A stretch of DNA of 64,000 nt from Thiohalomonas denitrificans. GTDB taxonomy: Bacteria; Pseudomonadota; Gammaproteobacteria; Thiohalomonadales; Thiohalomonadaceae. How positions within the stretch are numbered: position 1 is the first letter of the stretch; the number at the start of each line of letters is the position of its first letter. Below are positions 18,054 through 28,716 of this stretch, piece by piece. Location of the stretch: positions 1 to 64,000 of the forward strand of contig NZ_JAENYR010000002.1 of NCBI RefSeq assembly GCF_016841685.1, given 5' to 3'. The translations under genes were made by a program, and so were the position numbers. Below the pieces are notes generated by a model. The model was not told where the DNA came from. It saw nothing but the letters and a program-made list of their open reading frames with translations, and did not search any database.

Positions 18054-18401
18054 ATGGCCTGGTATTTCCCGTGCCTGACCCAACGCGAACTCCCGCCGGC
18101 CGCCGGCCTCGGGGAGTTCGGGTTGGGTTTGTTGCGCCCGTTCGTATTGCCGGAAGGCGACGCGACGGCTACCCGAACCCATGGTGTCGAGGCGTTTGGC
18201 CACACCATCGGCAGCTTCTGTTCGCCCCTACATAATACTCGTTCAACGACCTTCAGCCATATCGGCAGAAACGGGTTATCAAGAGGGCGGACCATTCCCG
18301 TTCGAACTCCCGTTGCGCCAAATCCTGTGCGCGATTACCGCAGTCGTGCGTCCGGTACTACCGATCGCATCAAAAACATCGCTTGTCGTGTGATTTCTTG
18401 A
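18054..18401 (+). CDS. Doubtful small ORF in the gap before the cytochrome operon
   Basis: 115 codons starting MAWYFPCLTQ. The only support is a good ribosome-binding site (AAAGGAG, 8 bp before the ATG). The composition is odd (many Arg, Thr, Pro; no clear domain) and an inverted repeat (cgaactcc with ggagttcg, about 18089-18119) lies inside it. The surrounding gap 17759-18496 also contains a hairpin ccgacca/tggtcgg near 17857-17877 followed by an AT-rich stretch. I do not recognise a product. Confidence 0.2.
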   Translation: MAWYFPCLTQRELPPAAGLGEFGLGLLRPFVLPEGDATATRTHGVEAFGHTIGSFCSPLHNTRSTTFSHIGRNGLSRGRTIPVRTPVAPNPVRDYRSRASGTTDRIKNIACRVIS

Positions 18402-18496
18402 GGACTCCCGGGATCTGCACCATCTAATAAGTCCGAATCAAAAATACGAAGGCGCGCGAATTTCGCGCCACCAAAGGAAAATAGGAGAAGAATACG

Positions 18497-20476
18497 ATGC
18501 CCAGACGCATCGCACCGGTGGCCATGACCTGCCTCTGGGCGGCCGCCCTCATGCTTTTTATCGCACCTTTCGCCCATGCCGAAAATCCGGATCCGGCGGT
18601 CGAAGGGGTCCTGCAATACTTCGACCCCGAGACCCGCGAGCGCATCATCCCTGATGAGCGTTGCCTGACCTGTCACGGGGATGAGAATCAAAAGACGGAT
18701 GTCCGAGATGATGGCAGTCCGGTCGATATCTACGTGGAGCATGGACGGATAGAGGCGAGTGTTCACGGCGAGCACAGCTGCACCGATTGCCATACGACGA
18801 TCGATCGGGTCCCGCACCGGGAGGCTCCTCAGGTAGTCGTCGGTTGTGTCGAGTGCCATAAGGAGACATGGTCCGAGCATAAGGACGATCCCGAATATGA
18901 GCGCCTTGAGGTAGTCAATAAGGAGATCGAGAACTTCATGGGCTCGGTCCATGCCAGCCCGAGCAAGCTCGACGAGTCCCGGACCAATGCCACCTGTTAC
19001 GACTGCCACGATGCTCACAACATCGGCGAGCTTGGCAGCCAGCAGCGCGCCGAACAGCGGCTGAAGAATCCGGAGATTTGCGGAAGCTGCCACGAAGACG
19101 AGCTGGCCGAGTACCGCGATTCCGACCACGGTCGTGCGGTTCTGGAGGAGGGCGACAGCGACTCCGCGGTCTGCTCCGACTGCCACACCACGCACGCCAT
19201 CACGGAACCCGAAGGGGACGCCGCCAAACTGGCAATCACGAAGAATTGCGGCGACTGTCACCAGGATGCGCAGCGGACCTACTTCGCCTCCTATCACGGT
19301 CAGGTGCACCGCCTTGGCTACACCAACACGGCCAAGTGTCACGACTGCCACGGTGGTCATGGGGTGAAGGGCGAGGATGACCCGACCTCAGAGATCCACG
19401 CCGACAACCGGCTGGAGAACTGCCAAACCTGCCACGAGGGCGCGACCGAGAGCTTCGTCGCCTTCCTGCCGCACGGCGATGCGGACGACCGGGAGAACTA
19501 TCCGGGCCTGTGGGTCGCCAAGCGCTTCATGCAGGCGCTCATCATCGGCGTCATCGCCTTTTTCTGGCTGCACGTTCTGCTGTGGCTGTTCCGCGAGGTG
19601 GTGGAGCGCTTCCAGGGTCGGGGCTTCATCGAGGATCTCGACAACCCCGAAAAGGTCTACTTCCGCCGTTTCTCGGCGACATGGCGCTGGATTCACGGGC
19701 TGTTCGCCATTTCCACGATGGCCCTGATCCTCACCGGCACGACCCTGCTGTTCTCCCATACGGACTGGGCGAAGGCAGTGGTGACGTTCCTCGGCGGTCC
19801 GCAGGTGGAGGGCATCATCCACCGTACCGCCGCCATCATCTGGCTGGCGATCTTTGTGGTTCACCTGACCATCGCTCTGATCAACATTCAGCGCAAGCGC
19901 AAACTCGGAACCTTCGAGTGGTTCGGCGGCACCTCGATGCTGCCCAGCTGGAAGGACCTCGAGGATCTGCGCGACATGTTCAAGTGGTTCTTCGGTCGCG
20001 GCCCCCGTCCCAAGTTCTGTCACTGGACCTACTGGCAGAAGTTCGATTATTGGGCGCCCTTCTGGGGTACGGCCGTGATCGGCACGACGGGCCTGGTGCT
20101 GTTTGCGCCGGAGAAGACCGCACTGCTCCTGCCGGGATCGGTGTTCAACTTCGCCACGCTGATCCACGCCGAGGAGGCCCTGCTGGCCGCCATCTTCCTC
20201 AACTCGGTGCACTTCTTTAACGTGCACTTCCGGCCCGAGCGCTTCCCGATGAGCACCACCATCTTCACCGGTGCGATCCCCATCGAGGAGTTCAAGCACG
20301 ACCACCGACTCGAATACGAGCGGCTCGTCGAGCGCGGGGAGTTGGAGAAGCATCTAGTCAAGCGCCCCTCGCGCCGCGCCGAACTGGCTTCGTCGTTTAT
20401 CACCAGCGTCCTGATCATGGCCGGTCTGGCCCTGCTGACCCTGGTGTTGATCGGCGTCATGACCACGCCGAACTGA
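18497..20476 (+). CDS. Nine-heme cytochrome c fused to a membrane cytochrome b domain
   Basis: 659 residues. A signal peptide (about 1-28, ending AHA) is followed by nine CxxCH motifs at about 56, 95, 117, 167, 195, 226, 251, 281 and 309 in a periplasmic domain. From about 345 there are four or five membrane helices with histidines (FFWLHVLLW, WRWIHGLF, IIHRTAAIIW, VVHLTIAL, SVHFFNVH), like the di-heme cytochrome b subunits of formate dehydrogenase and thiosulfate reductase. Such a protein can pass electrons between periplasmic carriers and the quinone pool. It is 17 bp upstream of fccA, so a role in sulfide oxidation is inferred. TAGGAGAAG precedes the ATG. Confidence 0.88.
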   Translation: MPRRIAPVAMTCLWAAALMLFIAPFAHAENPDPAVEGVLQYFDPETRERIIPDERCLTCHGDENQKTDVRDDGSPVDIYVEHGRIEASVHGEHSCTDCHTTIDRVPHREAPQVVVGCVECHKETWSEHKDDPEYERLEVVNKEIENFMGSVHASPSKLDESRTNATCYDCHDAHNIGELGSQQRAEQRLKNPEICGSCHEDELAEYRDSDHGRAVLEEGDSDSAVCSDCHTTHAITEPEGDAAKLAITKNCGDCHQDAQRTYFASYHGQVHRLGYTNTAKCHDCHGGHGVKGEDDPTSEIHADNRLENCQTCHEGATESFVAFLPHGDADDRENYPGLWVAKRFMQALIIGVIAFFWLHVLLWLFREVVERFQGRGFIEDLDNPEKVYFRRFSATWRWIHGLFAISTMALILTGTTLLFSHTDWAKAVVTFLGGPQVEGIIHRTAAIIWLAIFVVHLTIALINIQRKRKLGTFEWFGGTSMLPSWKDLEDLRDMFKWFFGRGPRPKFCHWTYWQKFDYWAPFWGTAVIGTTGLVLFAPEKTALLLPGSVFNFATLIHAEEALLAAIFLNSVHFFNVHFRPERFPMSTTIFTGAIPIEEFKHDHRLEYERLVERGELEKHLVKRPSRRAELASSFITSVLIMAGLALLTLVLIGVMTTPN

Positions 20477-20493
20477 CAATAGGAGAAGACACC

Positions 20494-21105
20494 ATGACAA
20501 AGAATATTCGGTATCTCCTTCTGGGCGTGCTGGTGCTGCTCCCGGGGGCCGCCATCGCGGCGGGCCCCTCGGCCCAGGCACTGGCTTTCACCTGTGCCGG
20601 CTGCCACGGCACCGACGGATCCAGTGTGGGGCCCTCGAGCCCATCCATAGCGGGGATGGATCCCGACGTCTTCATAGACGCCATGAACGGCTACCGGGCG
20701 GACCAGCGCAACTCCACGATCATGAACCGCATCGCCCGGGGCTACAGCGATGACCAGATCGAGGGCATGGCCTGGTTCTTCGCCCGGCAGCGGCTGGATC
20801 TGAAATCGCAGCCCCACGATGCGGCCCTGGCCACAAAGGGTGCCAAGTTGCATGAGAAGCATTGCGAGAAGTGTCATGAGGAGGGCGGCCGCCCTGGTGA
20901 CGCCGGGACCCTGGCGGGCCAGTGGATGCCCTATCTGGAGTACACCATGGCCGACTTCCTGACGGGCAAGCGCGACTGGCCGCGCAAGATGGAGCGCAAG
21001 GTCGATGCGGCAACCGCGGAGCAGGGAGAGCAGGCCATCCCTGCTCTTATCCACTACTACGGCAGCCAGCACCGACCCGACGATCGAGGAAACCAACATG
21101 ACTGA
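20494..21105 (+). CDS. fccA: Flavocytochrome c sulfide dehydrogenase, diheme cytochrome c subunit
   Basis: 203 residues. A signal peptide (to about 23) precedes two class I cytochrome c domains, each with a heme motif: CAGCH near residue 34 and CEKCH near residue 124. Size and two-heme layout match FccA of Allochromatium. It accepts electrons from the flavin subunit FccB. TAGGAGAAG precedes the ATG, and the stop overlaps the fccB start by 8 bp. Confidence 0.9.
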   Translation: MTKNIRYLLLGVLVLLPGAAIAAGPSAQALAFTCAGCHGTDGSSVGPSSPSIAGMDPDVFIDAMNGYRADQRNSTIMNRIARGYSDDQIEGMAWFFARQRLDLKSQPHDAALATKGAKLHEKHCEKCHEEGGRPGDAGTLAGQWMPYLEYTMADFLTGKRDWPRKMERKVDAATAEQGEQAIPALIHYYGSQHRPDDRGNQHD

Positions 21106-22393
21106 TATCCATCGCAGAGCATTCATCCGAACGGCCGGCGGCGTCGCCTTGCTCGGTACGACCCTGGGCTTCCCGTACCTGGCCATGGGTGCCACCCGCC
21201 GGGTGGTCATCGTCGGCGGGGGAGTGGGCGGGGCCACCGCCGCCAAGTATCTGCGCAAGCTCGACCCGGGCATCTCGGTGACGCTCATCGAAGCCAAGCC
21301 GAACTACACCTCCTGTTTCATGAGCAATGAGGTACTGAGTGGCGACCGCACACTGGATTCCATCACCTTCAGCTACGATGGTCTGCGCAGCTATGGCGTG
21401 GAGGTCGTCATCGATCGCGTGGTGGGCATCGACCCGGTGAGCAAGGTGGTGCGGACCGCGGGGGGCAAAGACTTCGGCTACGACGCCTGCGTGGTCTCTC
21501 CGGGCATTGGTTTCAAGTGGGATGCCATCAATGGCTACGACGAGACGGTTGCCGAGGAGATCCCCCACGCCTGGTATGCCGGTCCCCAAACGCGGACCCT
21601 GCGTCGCCAGCTGGAGGCCATGCCCGATGGGGGCAAGGTGCTCATCGCGGCACCGCCGAATCCCTTCAAGTGTCCGCCCGGACCCTACGAGCGCGCCTCC
21701 CAGATCGCCATGTACTGCAAGCACCACAAGCCGCGCGCCAAGATCATGATTCTTGATCCCAAGGACGCCTTCTCCAAGCAGGGGCTGTACATCGAGGGCT
21801 GGACCAAGCTTTACGGTTACGGCAGCGACAACAGCATGATCGAGTGGGTAAGTGGCGCGGAAGGCGGCGCGGTCGAAGCGGTGAACCCCCAGACCCGCAC
21901 CCTGCAGACCTTCGTCGAGGACTTCCAGGGCGACGTCGTCAATATCATTCCGCCGCAAAAGGCTGGTGCCATCGCGTTTGCCGCGGACCTGGTGGAGGGC
22001 GACTGGTGTCCGGTGGACAAACGCACTTTCGAATCGAGCCGGCACAAGGATGTTTACGTCCTGGGCGACGCCTCCAGCGCCGCCAAGATGCCCAAGTCGG
22101 CCTATGCCGCAAACTCCCAGGCCAAGGTGGCCGCCGCAGCAATCGTGGCGCGCTTTAGCGGTCGGGAGCCGGATGATCCCACCTTCGTCAACACCTGCTA
22201 CAGCATCGTCGGCGAAGACTTCGGCATCTCGGTAGCTGCGGTCTACTCCCTCGATGCCGCCAACAACACCATCGAGCCGGTCCCGAACTCGGGGGGCGTC
22301 TCACCCTCCAACGCCAGTCCCGAACTGCGCAAGCGGGAAGTGAGCTACGCCCACAGCTGGTTCAAGAACGTCATAAACGACATGATGGAGTGA
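21098..22393 (+). CDS. fccB: Flavocytochrome c sulfide dehydrogenase, flavoprotein subunit
   Basis: 431 residues. A twin-arginine type leader (RRAFIRTAGG) precedes the FAD-binding segment VVIVGGGVGG. NYTSCFMSNEVL carries the predicted covalent-FAD cysteine (C73). KCPPGPYERA (C192) and GDWCPVD (C304) match the redox-active cysteine pair of FCSD. It oxidises sulfide to sulfur or polysulfide in the periplasm and passes electrons to FccA. The start at 21098 gives the twin-arginine leader; the open frame upstream lies inside fccA. Confidence 0.95.
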   Translation: MTDIHRRAFIRTAGGVALLGTTLGFPYLAMGATRRVVIVGGGVGGATAAKYLRKLDPGISVTLIEAKPNYTSCFMSNEVLSGDRTLDSITFSYDGLRSYGVEVVIDRVVGIDPVSKVVRTAGGKDFGYDACVVSPGIGFKWDAINGYDETVAEEIPHAWYAGPQTRTLRRQLEAMPDGGKVLIAAPPNPFKCPPGPYERASQIAMYCKHHKPRAKIMILDPKDAFSKQGLYIEGWTKLYGYGSDNSMIEWVSGAEGGAVEAVNPQTRTLQTFVEDFQGDVVNIIPPQKAGAIAFAADLVEGDWCPVDKRTFESSRHKDVYVLGDASSAAKMPKSAYAANSQAKVAAAAIVARFSGREPDDPTFVNTCYSIVGEDFGISVAAVYSLDAANNTIEPVPNSGGVSPSNASPELRKREVSYAHSWFKNVINDMME

Positions 22394-22705
22394 GCTGTTC
22401 GTGCAAAAAGGTGACCGCGGGCAAATGGGTGCCCGCGAAATCCTTCCGAAAGACGGAATCCAGCAGTGGGAACCTTGGGACCTAACCGACAGGTTCCCTC
22501 CGGCCCCTCTCCCGTAGGGACCCGGAGCACAACCCACAAATTTGCCAAGGAGCCAATCTGGAGAGGCGGCTCTATCCACCGCGCTATCCCCGTTGTTGTC
22601 TTAACAGCCTGTTAAGCCATCATCAGCCTTCCTTCGGAACACACTCGCCTGGGCTGTAGCCTGTATAAACATCCGTTCTTCTCCTTAGGAGCCAAGCATC
22701 CTCCC
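22394..22705. other. Gap after fccB with one hairpin
   Basis: An 8-bp perfect stem cgcgggca/tgcccgcg (22416-22437) lies just after the fccB stop and may end the operon, though no T run follows. I see no RNA gene or coding sequence in the rest. Confidence 0.35.
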
Positions 22706-23422
22706 ATGAACGCTATTGGCATTGACGGTTGTCGTCGAGGATGGTTTTTCGTCCAACTCACGGGTTCGGGAAGATACCATATCGGAATCGCCGAGCAGTT
22801 GGAGGCATTACGCGTTGCCATCACGGCTTCCGAGCTTACGCTGATCGATATTCCGATCGGGCTCAGGTCTGCGGGAGCAGAAGAGCGACGATGTGATCGA
22901 GAGGCGAGAAAGCTTCTGGGTCCGAGAGCGTCAAGCGTGTTTGTGGCGCCATGCCGGCAGGCGCTCGGGTGTGAGGACTATGCAAGCGGGAGCAGCACCA
23001 ATCGGGCGGTGACCGGACGGCGGCTGTCGAGGCAGAGCTGGGCCATCACCCCGAAGATCGCAGAGGTCGATACCTTTATACGCATGCTGTCGGAACGCCG
23101 AAAGCTCAGAGAGATGCACCCGGAACTCTGCTTCCGGGCACTGAACGATAGCCAGCCGATGGGGCACAACAAGAAAAAAGCAGCGGGCCACGCAGAACGC
23201 CTGGCAGTTCTCAGCCGATGGCTCCCTCAGGTTCCGAAAATCGTTGAACAGGCACGTGCCCGGTGGCCGAGAAAGGATCTGGCAATCGACGATATTCTTG
23301 ATGCATTGGTAGGTGCGGTAACAGCCGCACGGCCTGGCGCGCTGGAATCGTTGCCAGCGGTCCCCGAGAAGGACGACAAGGGCTTGAGCATGGAGATAGT
23401 CTATGCCCGTGGGACTGTCTGA
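22706..23422 (+). CDS. DUF429 protein (predicted RNase H-like nuclease)
   Basis: 238 residues. The start IGIDGCRRGWFF, the segment LTLIDIPIGL near residue 50, REMHPELCFRALN near 135 and AIDDILDALVGAVTA near 200 are the conserved blocks of the DUF429 family, which has an RNase H-like fold with spaced acidic residues. The biological role is not known. It is not obviously in an operon; the fragment after it is a decayed gene on the other strand. Confidence 0.85.
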   Translation: MNAIGIDGCRRGWFFVQLTGSGRYHIGIAEQLEALRVAITASELTLIDIPIGLRSAGAEERRCDREARKLLGPRASSVFVAPCRQALGCEDYASGSSTNRAVTGRRLSRQSWAITPKIAEVDTFIRMLSERRKLREMHPELCFRALNDSQPMGHNKKKAAGHAERLAVLSRWLPQVPKIVEQARARWPRKDLAIDDILDALVGAVTAARPGALESLPAVPEKDDKGLSMEIVYARGTV

Positions 23423-23529
23423 TGCCGGCCAACACCCCGATCGCCTGGAGATTGGGGGAGAGAGTGAAGGGCCGGGAAGGATGGGCAAAGTGCAGCGTGC
23501 CCATCAAATCTGCTGGATGGTGGAGCCCA

Positions 23530-23727
23530 GGGGGTGACCACATCGGCTCCCCTGTTCTGCGATTGGTTCACTGCCGTGGAAACGGGGAAACACTCCGTCT
23601 CACTGGCAGCGTAGGGGAACAGGTAGTTCTGCAGTGCTTGAGGGTCCGCCCGCGGATCAAGCCACTGTCCGTAGTGGCTTGGTGTCAGAATGACCGGCAT
23701 ACGGTTGTGAATACGGGCGGCGAATTC
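23530..23727 (-). pseudogene. C-terminal remnant of an SRAP/HMCES (YedK) family gene
   Basis: The minus frame reads EFAARIHNRMPVIL, then SHYGQWLDP, then FPVSTAVNQSQNRG. This matches the C-terminal third of SOS-response-associated peptidase (abasic-site cross-linking) proteins, including the conserved HxRMP. The N-terminal part with the catalytic Cys2 is absent and the frame continues into unrelated residues. It lies directly after the DUF429 gene. Confidence 0.65.
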
Positions 23728-23829
23728 GTTGGGGTCGGTGAGTGGTCCGGCACCGCGGACTCTCAGTGGCAGTAGTACCGTTGTTTCGCCCGGCAGGCTT
23801 GTGCTTGGCGTTTGCATGGCGCTTACACG

Positions 23830-23853
23830 AAAAAGCCGGCACTAAGCCGGCTT
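23830..23853 (-). terminator. Factor-independent terminator of tRNA-Val
   Basis: On the minus strand, aagccggc and gccggctt (8 bp) form a hairpin with a 5-base loop, followed by a run of five T. It lies about 22 bp after the tRNA 3' end. Confidence 0.85.
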
Positions 23854-23874
23854 GTCGCAACTGCTTGATTTTTC

Positions 23875-23949
23875 TGGTGGGCGGTACTGGGATCGAACCA
23901 GTGACCCCTGCCGTGTGAAGGCAGTGCTCTCCCGCTGAGCTAACCGCCC
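23875..23949 (-). tRNA. tRNA-Val(CAC)
   Basis: 75 nt including an encoded CCA. The acceptor stem GGGCGGT/ACCGCCC pairs fully. The anticodon stem CTGCC/GGCAG encloses the loop TTCACAC, so the anticodon is CAC. The T arm contains GGTTCGATCCC. A hairpin terminator follows. Confidence 0.95.
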
Positions 23950-24067
23950 GAAGAAGGGCGCAGATGATATACATCCTGCCGGCTGTGGTCAAACCATTGA
24001 AGCGGGTCTTCGCGGATGCGCACGCTTCCGATGTATACTTCCTGTTTTTGCCATCGGGACTTTGGAA

Positions 24068-24490
24068 ATGGCTGAGAAGCAGGGGGGGCGCCGTCTGGGC
24101 CAGCGAGTGGTGGGGGTAGTGGAGGATATCGGCCTCTTCATCATCCTGTTGGCCACCATCGTGGCAGCCGGGCAGGAGATCTGGCACATGGTGGTGATCG
24201 GTACGGTTCGCCTGGCCGATCTGCTGCTGATGTTCATCTATCTTGAAGTGGTGGCGATGGTCGCCAGTTACTGGAACTCCGGCCAGCTCCCGGTGCGCAT
24301 GCCGCTTTACATCGGTATGGTGGCGCTGGCGCGCTATCTTATTCTGGACATGAAGGCGATGGATGGGTGGCGAATCCTGGCGGTGGCCGGTGCCGTGCTG
24401 GTGCTCGGGCTGGCCGTGCTCGTGATTCGCTATGGACATGTGCGCTTTCCGTACGGCGTGACCGACCAGAAAGTGATTGACAAAAAGTAG
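24068..24490 (+). CDS. PsiE-family membrane protein
   Basis: About 140 residues with four hydrophobic helices (about 18-37, 48-70, 82-98, 106-125). It has the pattern of the phosphate-starvation-inducible PsiE family ([42 protein letters not shown]). Function is not known. The ATG at 24068 is preferred over a TTG two codons earlier. It ends 25 bp before gltX and could share its transcript. Confidence 0.82.
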   Translation: MAEKQGGRRLGQRVVGVVEDIGLFIILLATIVAAGQEIWHMVVIGTVRLADLLLMFIYLEVVAMVASYWNSGQLPVRMPLYIGMVALARYLILDMKAMDGWRILAVAGAVLVLGLAVLVIRYGHVRFPYGVTDQKVIDKK

Positions 24491-24515
24491 CCTCAAACAA
24501 AAAACGACGGATTCT

Positions 24516-25925
24516 ATGAGTATCAAAACGCGATTCGCCCCCAGCCCTACCGGTTACCTCCATATTGGCGGCGCCCGCACGGCGCTGTTTTCCTGGCTTT
24601 ATGCGCGGCACCACGGCGGCAAGTTCGTGCTGCGCATCGAGGATACCGATCTGGAGCGCTCCACCGCCGAGTCGGTCAACGTGATCCTCGAGGGGATGAC
24701 CTGGTTGGGTCTGGAGTACGATGAGGGCCCGTTCTTTCAGACCCATCGCTTTGGACGCTATCAGGAGGTGACGCAGCAGCTTCTCGACAAGGGTCTGGCC
24801 TACCGCTGCAACTGCCCCAGGGAGCGCATCGAGGCGCTGCGCGAGGAACAGATCGCCAAGAAGCAGAAACCGCGCTACGACCGCCGCTGCCTCGGGCAGG
24901 CCATCGACCCCGACGAGCCCCACGTGGTCCGATTTCTGAATCCGACCGAGGGTAGCGTCGTGGTGAACGACATGGTGCGCGGCAAAGTCGTATTCAGTAA
25001 CGTCGAGCTGGACGACCTGATCATCCGACGCAGCGATGGTAGCCCTACCTACAATTTCGTGGTGGTGGTGGACGATATGGACATGGAAATCTCCCATGTG
25101 GTCCGCGGCGATGATCACCTCAACAACACGCCCCGCCAGATCAACATTTTGCGGGCGCTAGGGGTTGAGCCGCCGACCTATGCCCACCTGCCGATGATCC
25201 TTGGCGAGGATGGCCAGAAGCTCTCCAAGCGTCACGGCGCCGCTAGCGTCACCGACTACCGGGAGGAGGGCTATCTGCCGGAGGCGCTGATCAACTATCT
25301 GGCACGCCTCGGCTGGTCCCACGGCGACCAGGAGATCTTCGAACTGGAGGAGATGGTCCGCCTGTTCGACATCTGCGATATCAACCATTCGGCCTCGGCG
25401 CTCAATATCAGCAAGCTGCAGTGGCTGAACCAGCACTATATGAAGAGCCTCGACCCGGCCTATGTGGCGCGTCACTTGAGCTACCAGCTCGGCAAGCTGG
25501 ACATCGACCCCTCCACCGGCCCCGATCCGGTGGAGGTGGTGATTGCCTATCGTGAGCGCACCAGCACGCTGGCCGAGATGGCGGCGCAAAGCGCCTACCT
25601 CTATCGCGAGTTCGACGAATACGACCCGGCAGCGGCCAAGAAACACCTGCGCCCGGTCGCCCTGGAGCCCCTGGTCAAGATGCGGGAGGCCTTGGCGGGA
25701 TTGGAGAAGTGGACCCCCGAGGCGCTGCACGCGACCGTTGAGCAGGTAGCCGCCGCCCTGGAGCTGAAAATGGGCAAGGTGGCGCAGCCGCTGCGTGTCG
25801 CCGTGGTCGGTACCGCCGCCTCGCCCGGCATCGATGAGACATTGAAACTGGTGGGGCGCGAGGCCTCCCTGCGCCGTATCGACAAGGCGCTGGAGCTGAT
25901 CCGCGCCCGGGCCGAAGACAAGTGA
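24516..25925 (+). CDS. gltX: Glutamyl-tRNA synthetase
   Basis: 469 residues, a normal length. The class I signatures are present: [17 protein letters not shown] (HIGH motif) near residues 5-21 and KLSKRHG (KMSKS motif) near residue 238. It charges tRNA-Glu with glutamate in the cytoplasm. The start at 24516 gives the typical [13 protein letters not shown] end; 13 further upstream codons are open but unlikely. glnS follows, and tRNA-Glu genes lie 2 kb downstream. Confidence 0.96.
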   Translation: MSIKTRFAPSPTGYLHIGGARTALFSWLYARHHGGKFVLRIEDTDLERSTAESVNVILEGMTWLGLEYDEGPFFQTHRFGRYQEVTQQLLDKGLAYRCNCPRERIEALREEQIAKKQKPRYDRRCLGQAIDPDEPHVVRFLNPTEGSVVVNDMVRGKVVFSNVELDDLIIRRSDGSPTYNFVVVVDDMDMEISHVVRGDDHLNNTPRQINILRALGVEPPTYAHLPMILGEDGQKLSKRHGAASVTDYREEGYLPEALINYLARLGWSHGDQEIFELEEMVRLFDICDINHSASALNISKLQWLNQHYMKSLDPAYVARHLSYQLGKLDIDPSTGPDPVEVVIAYRERTSTLAEMAAQSAYLYREFDEYDPAAAKKHLRPVALEPLVKMREALAGLEKWTPEALHATVEQVAAALELKMGKVAQPLRVAVVGTAASPGIDETLKLVGREASLRRIDKALELIRARAEDK

Positions 25926-25951
25926 AGCCTGCACTGAGGGAATCCACGAGT

Positions 25952-27649
<1,698 letters not shown>

Positions 27650-27694
27650 ACGGCGGTAAAGGAAGAAACTAACCTCGATTGTAGTCACCGGTGC

Positions 27695-27722
27695 TTGACA
27701 GCGAGCCGTATTTCACTACAAT
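27695..27722 (+). promoter_or_regulatory. Sigma-70 promoter of the first tRNA-Ala/Glu pair
   Basis: A perfect -35 TTGACA (27695-27700), a 16-bp spacer and a -10 TACAAT (27717-27722) lie 16 bp before the tRNA-Ala gene. Confidence 0.82.
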
Positions 27723-27738
27723 CGTCGCCTTGCTTTTC

Positions 27739-27814
27739 GGGGCTATAGCTCAGCTGGGAGAGCGCCTGCATGGCATGCAGGAGGTCGGCGGTTCGATCCC
27801 GCCTAGCTCCACCA
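27739..27814 (+). tRNA. tRNA-Ala(GGC), copy 1
   Basis: 76 nt with encoded CCA. Acceptor arms GGGGCTA/TAGCTCC pair with one G-T. The anticodon stem CCTGC/GCAGG holds the loop ATGGCAT, anticodon GGC. Identical in sequence to the copies at 28220 and 34465. Confidence 0.96.
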
Positions 27815-27871
27815 AACAGTCACCGGGCTGTCTTGTGGCAGCCCGGTTTGTTTTTGAAAGACGGTTCATCC

Positions 27872-27947
27872 GTCCCCATCGTCTAGAGGCCTAGGACACC
27901 GCCCTTTCACGGCGGCGACAGGGGTTCGACTCCCCTTGGGGACGCCA
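27872..27947 (+). tRNA. tRNA-Glu(TTC), copy 1
   Basis: 76 nt with encoded CCA. The acceptor stem GTCCCCA/TGGGGAC is perfect, and the stem CCGCC/GGCGG holds CTTTCAC, anticodon TTC. It follows tRNA-Ala by 57 bp and is probably co-transcribed with it. Confidence 0.96.
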
Positions 27948-27954
27948 ATTCAGG

Positions 27955-27988
27955 AAGCCCCGGCTCTGTATGGAGCCGGGGCTTTTTT
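27955..27988 (+). terminator. Terminator of the first tRNA pair
   Basis: A 12-bp stem aagccccggctc/gagccggggctt with a 6-base loop is followed by a T run, 7 bp after tRNA-Glu. Confidence 0.92.
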
Positions 27989-28026
27989 CGTTTACGGGGT
28001 ACCAGGACCTACATTGCTGGAAAAAC

Positions 28027-28112
28027 GTAGGATGGGGTGAGCCTGCGAACCCCATCATTGACGGGGACAGGGTCGTTTCTCGATGGGGTTCGCAAGCTCA
28101 CCCCATCCTACA
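28027..28112. repeat. Long palindromic repeat between the tRNA pairs
   Basis: The left arm gtaggatggggtgagcctgc and the right arm gcaagctcaccccatcctac are complementary, and each arm extends through gaaccccatc/gatggggttc. The centre is tgacggggacagggtcgtttct-like. It is an extragenic palindrome, not coding. Confidence 0.8.
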
Positions 28113-28177
28113 TTTTTGGTCGATAAGGCCGTCTCGGGCTCCCGGCCCGATTGTCGGCGAAAAAGCTTTGGTCGGCG

Positions 28178-28206
28178 TTGTGTTCGAGGGGGAATTTACC
28201 TATACT
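28178..28206 (+). promoter_or_regulatory. Probable promoter of the second tRNA pair
   Basis: TTGTGT (28178-28183), a 17-bp spacer and TATACT (28201-28206), 13 bp before the second tRNA-Ala. The -35 is weak. Confidence 0.6.
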
Positions 28207-28219
28207 GGCGGCCCTTTCG

Positions 28220-28295
28220 GGGGCTATAGCTCAGCTGGGAGAGCGCCTGCATGGCATGCAGGAGGTCGGCGGTTCGATCCCGCCTAGCTCCACCA
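28220..28295 (+). tRNA. tRNA-Ala(GGC), copy 2
   Basis: 76 nt, same sequence as copy 1, encoded CCA, anticodon GGC in the loop ATGGCAT. Confidence 0.96.
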
Positions 28296-28341
28296 AGTTT
28301 CACCCGGGATCATGCGGTTCCGGTTTTTGAAGATGGTTTCC

Positions 28342-28417
28342 GTCCCCATCGTCTAGAGGCCTAGGACACCGCCCTTTCACGGCGGCGACAGGGGTTCGAC
28401 TCCCCTTGGGGACGCCA
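28342..28417 (+). tRNA. tRNA-Glu(TTC), copy 2
   Basis: 76 nt, same sequence as copy 1, encoded CCA, anticodon TTC. It lies 46 bp after tRNA-Ala copy 2. Confidence 0.96.
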
Positions 28418-28422
28418 ATCCG

Positions 28423-28461
28423 AAAAGCCCCGACTCGCTTTCTGAGTCGGGGCTTTTTTTT
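28423..28461. terminator. Terminator after the second tRNA pair, probably two-way
   Basis: The stem aaaagccccgactc/gagtcggggctttt has a T run of eight on the plus strand and four T on the minus strand. It would end the tRNA transcript and could also end the convergent minus-strand aptamer RNA. Confidence 0.88.
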
Positions 28462-28613
28462 AGTTGTGTATTGCCTCCGGACGCAGGTTTGGTTTGATCG
28501 GCAAACGATGGATGTCCGGGCGTGTGGCTGGATTGAAGCAGCAGGGCGTCTGGGAGAGCGGCCGGAACACCAGGGCGCTCGGGGGCTCCGCGGAGTGGAA
28601 AACAAGAGAGGAA

Positions 28614-28708
28614 GACCTGGCAGCTCCGCCATCCTAGAATCCCGAAAGATCCCGTAGACCGGTAGCTTTGCGCCCCTGACTTTCGTCAGGTTTGCCTTTG
28701 TCAGGCCC
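28614..28708 (-). promoter_or_regulatory. c-di-GMP-I (GEMM) aptamer, third in the transcript
   Basis: On the minus strand it reads GGCCTGACAAAGGCAAACC, then a hairpin CTGACGAAAGTCAG closed by a GAAA tetraloop, then GGCGCAAAGC, a CCGGTCTA stretch, and ends in GTTGCC or GCTGCC before CAGGTC. These are the conserved elements of the GEMM class I riboswitch, and the closing stem GGCCTG/CAGGTC can form. The G that contacts the ligand in the family (in GGCAAACC) is kept. No coding gene follows on this strand. Confidence 0.85.
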
Positions 28709-28716
28709 GTTTTGTA

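Noticed and set aside
22540-22600. tRNA-like stretch (minus strand) after fccB
   Set aside because: A few D-arm-like bases are visible, but no acceptor stem, anticodon arm or T arm forms.
28300-28632. 110-codon minus-strand ORF covering the end of the aptamer array and a tRNA-Glu
   Set aside because: It starts inside the third aptamer and its end is antisense to the tRNA. The Arg/Pro-rich composition looks like a translated non-coding stretch.
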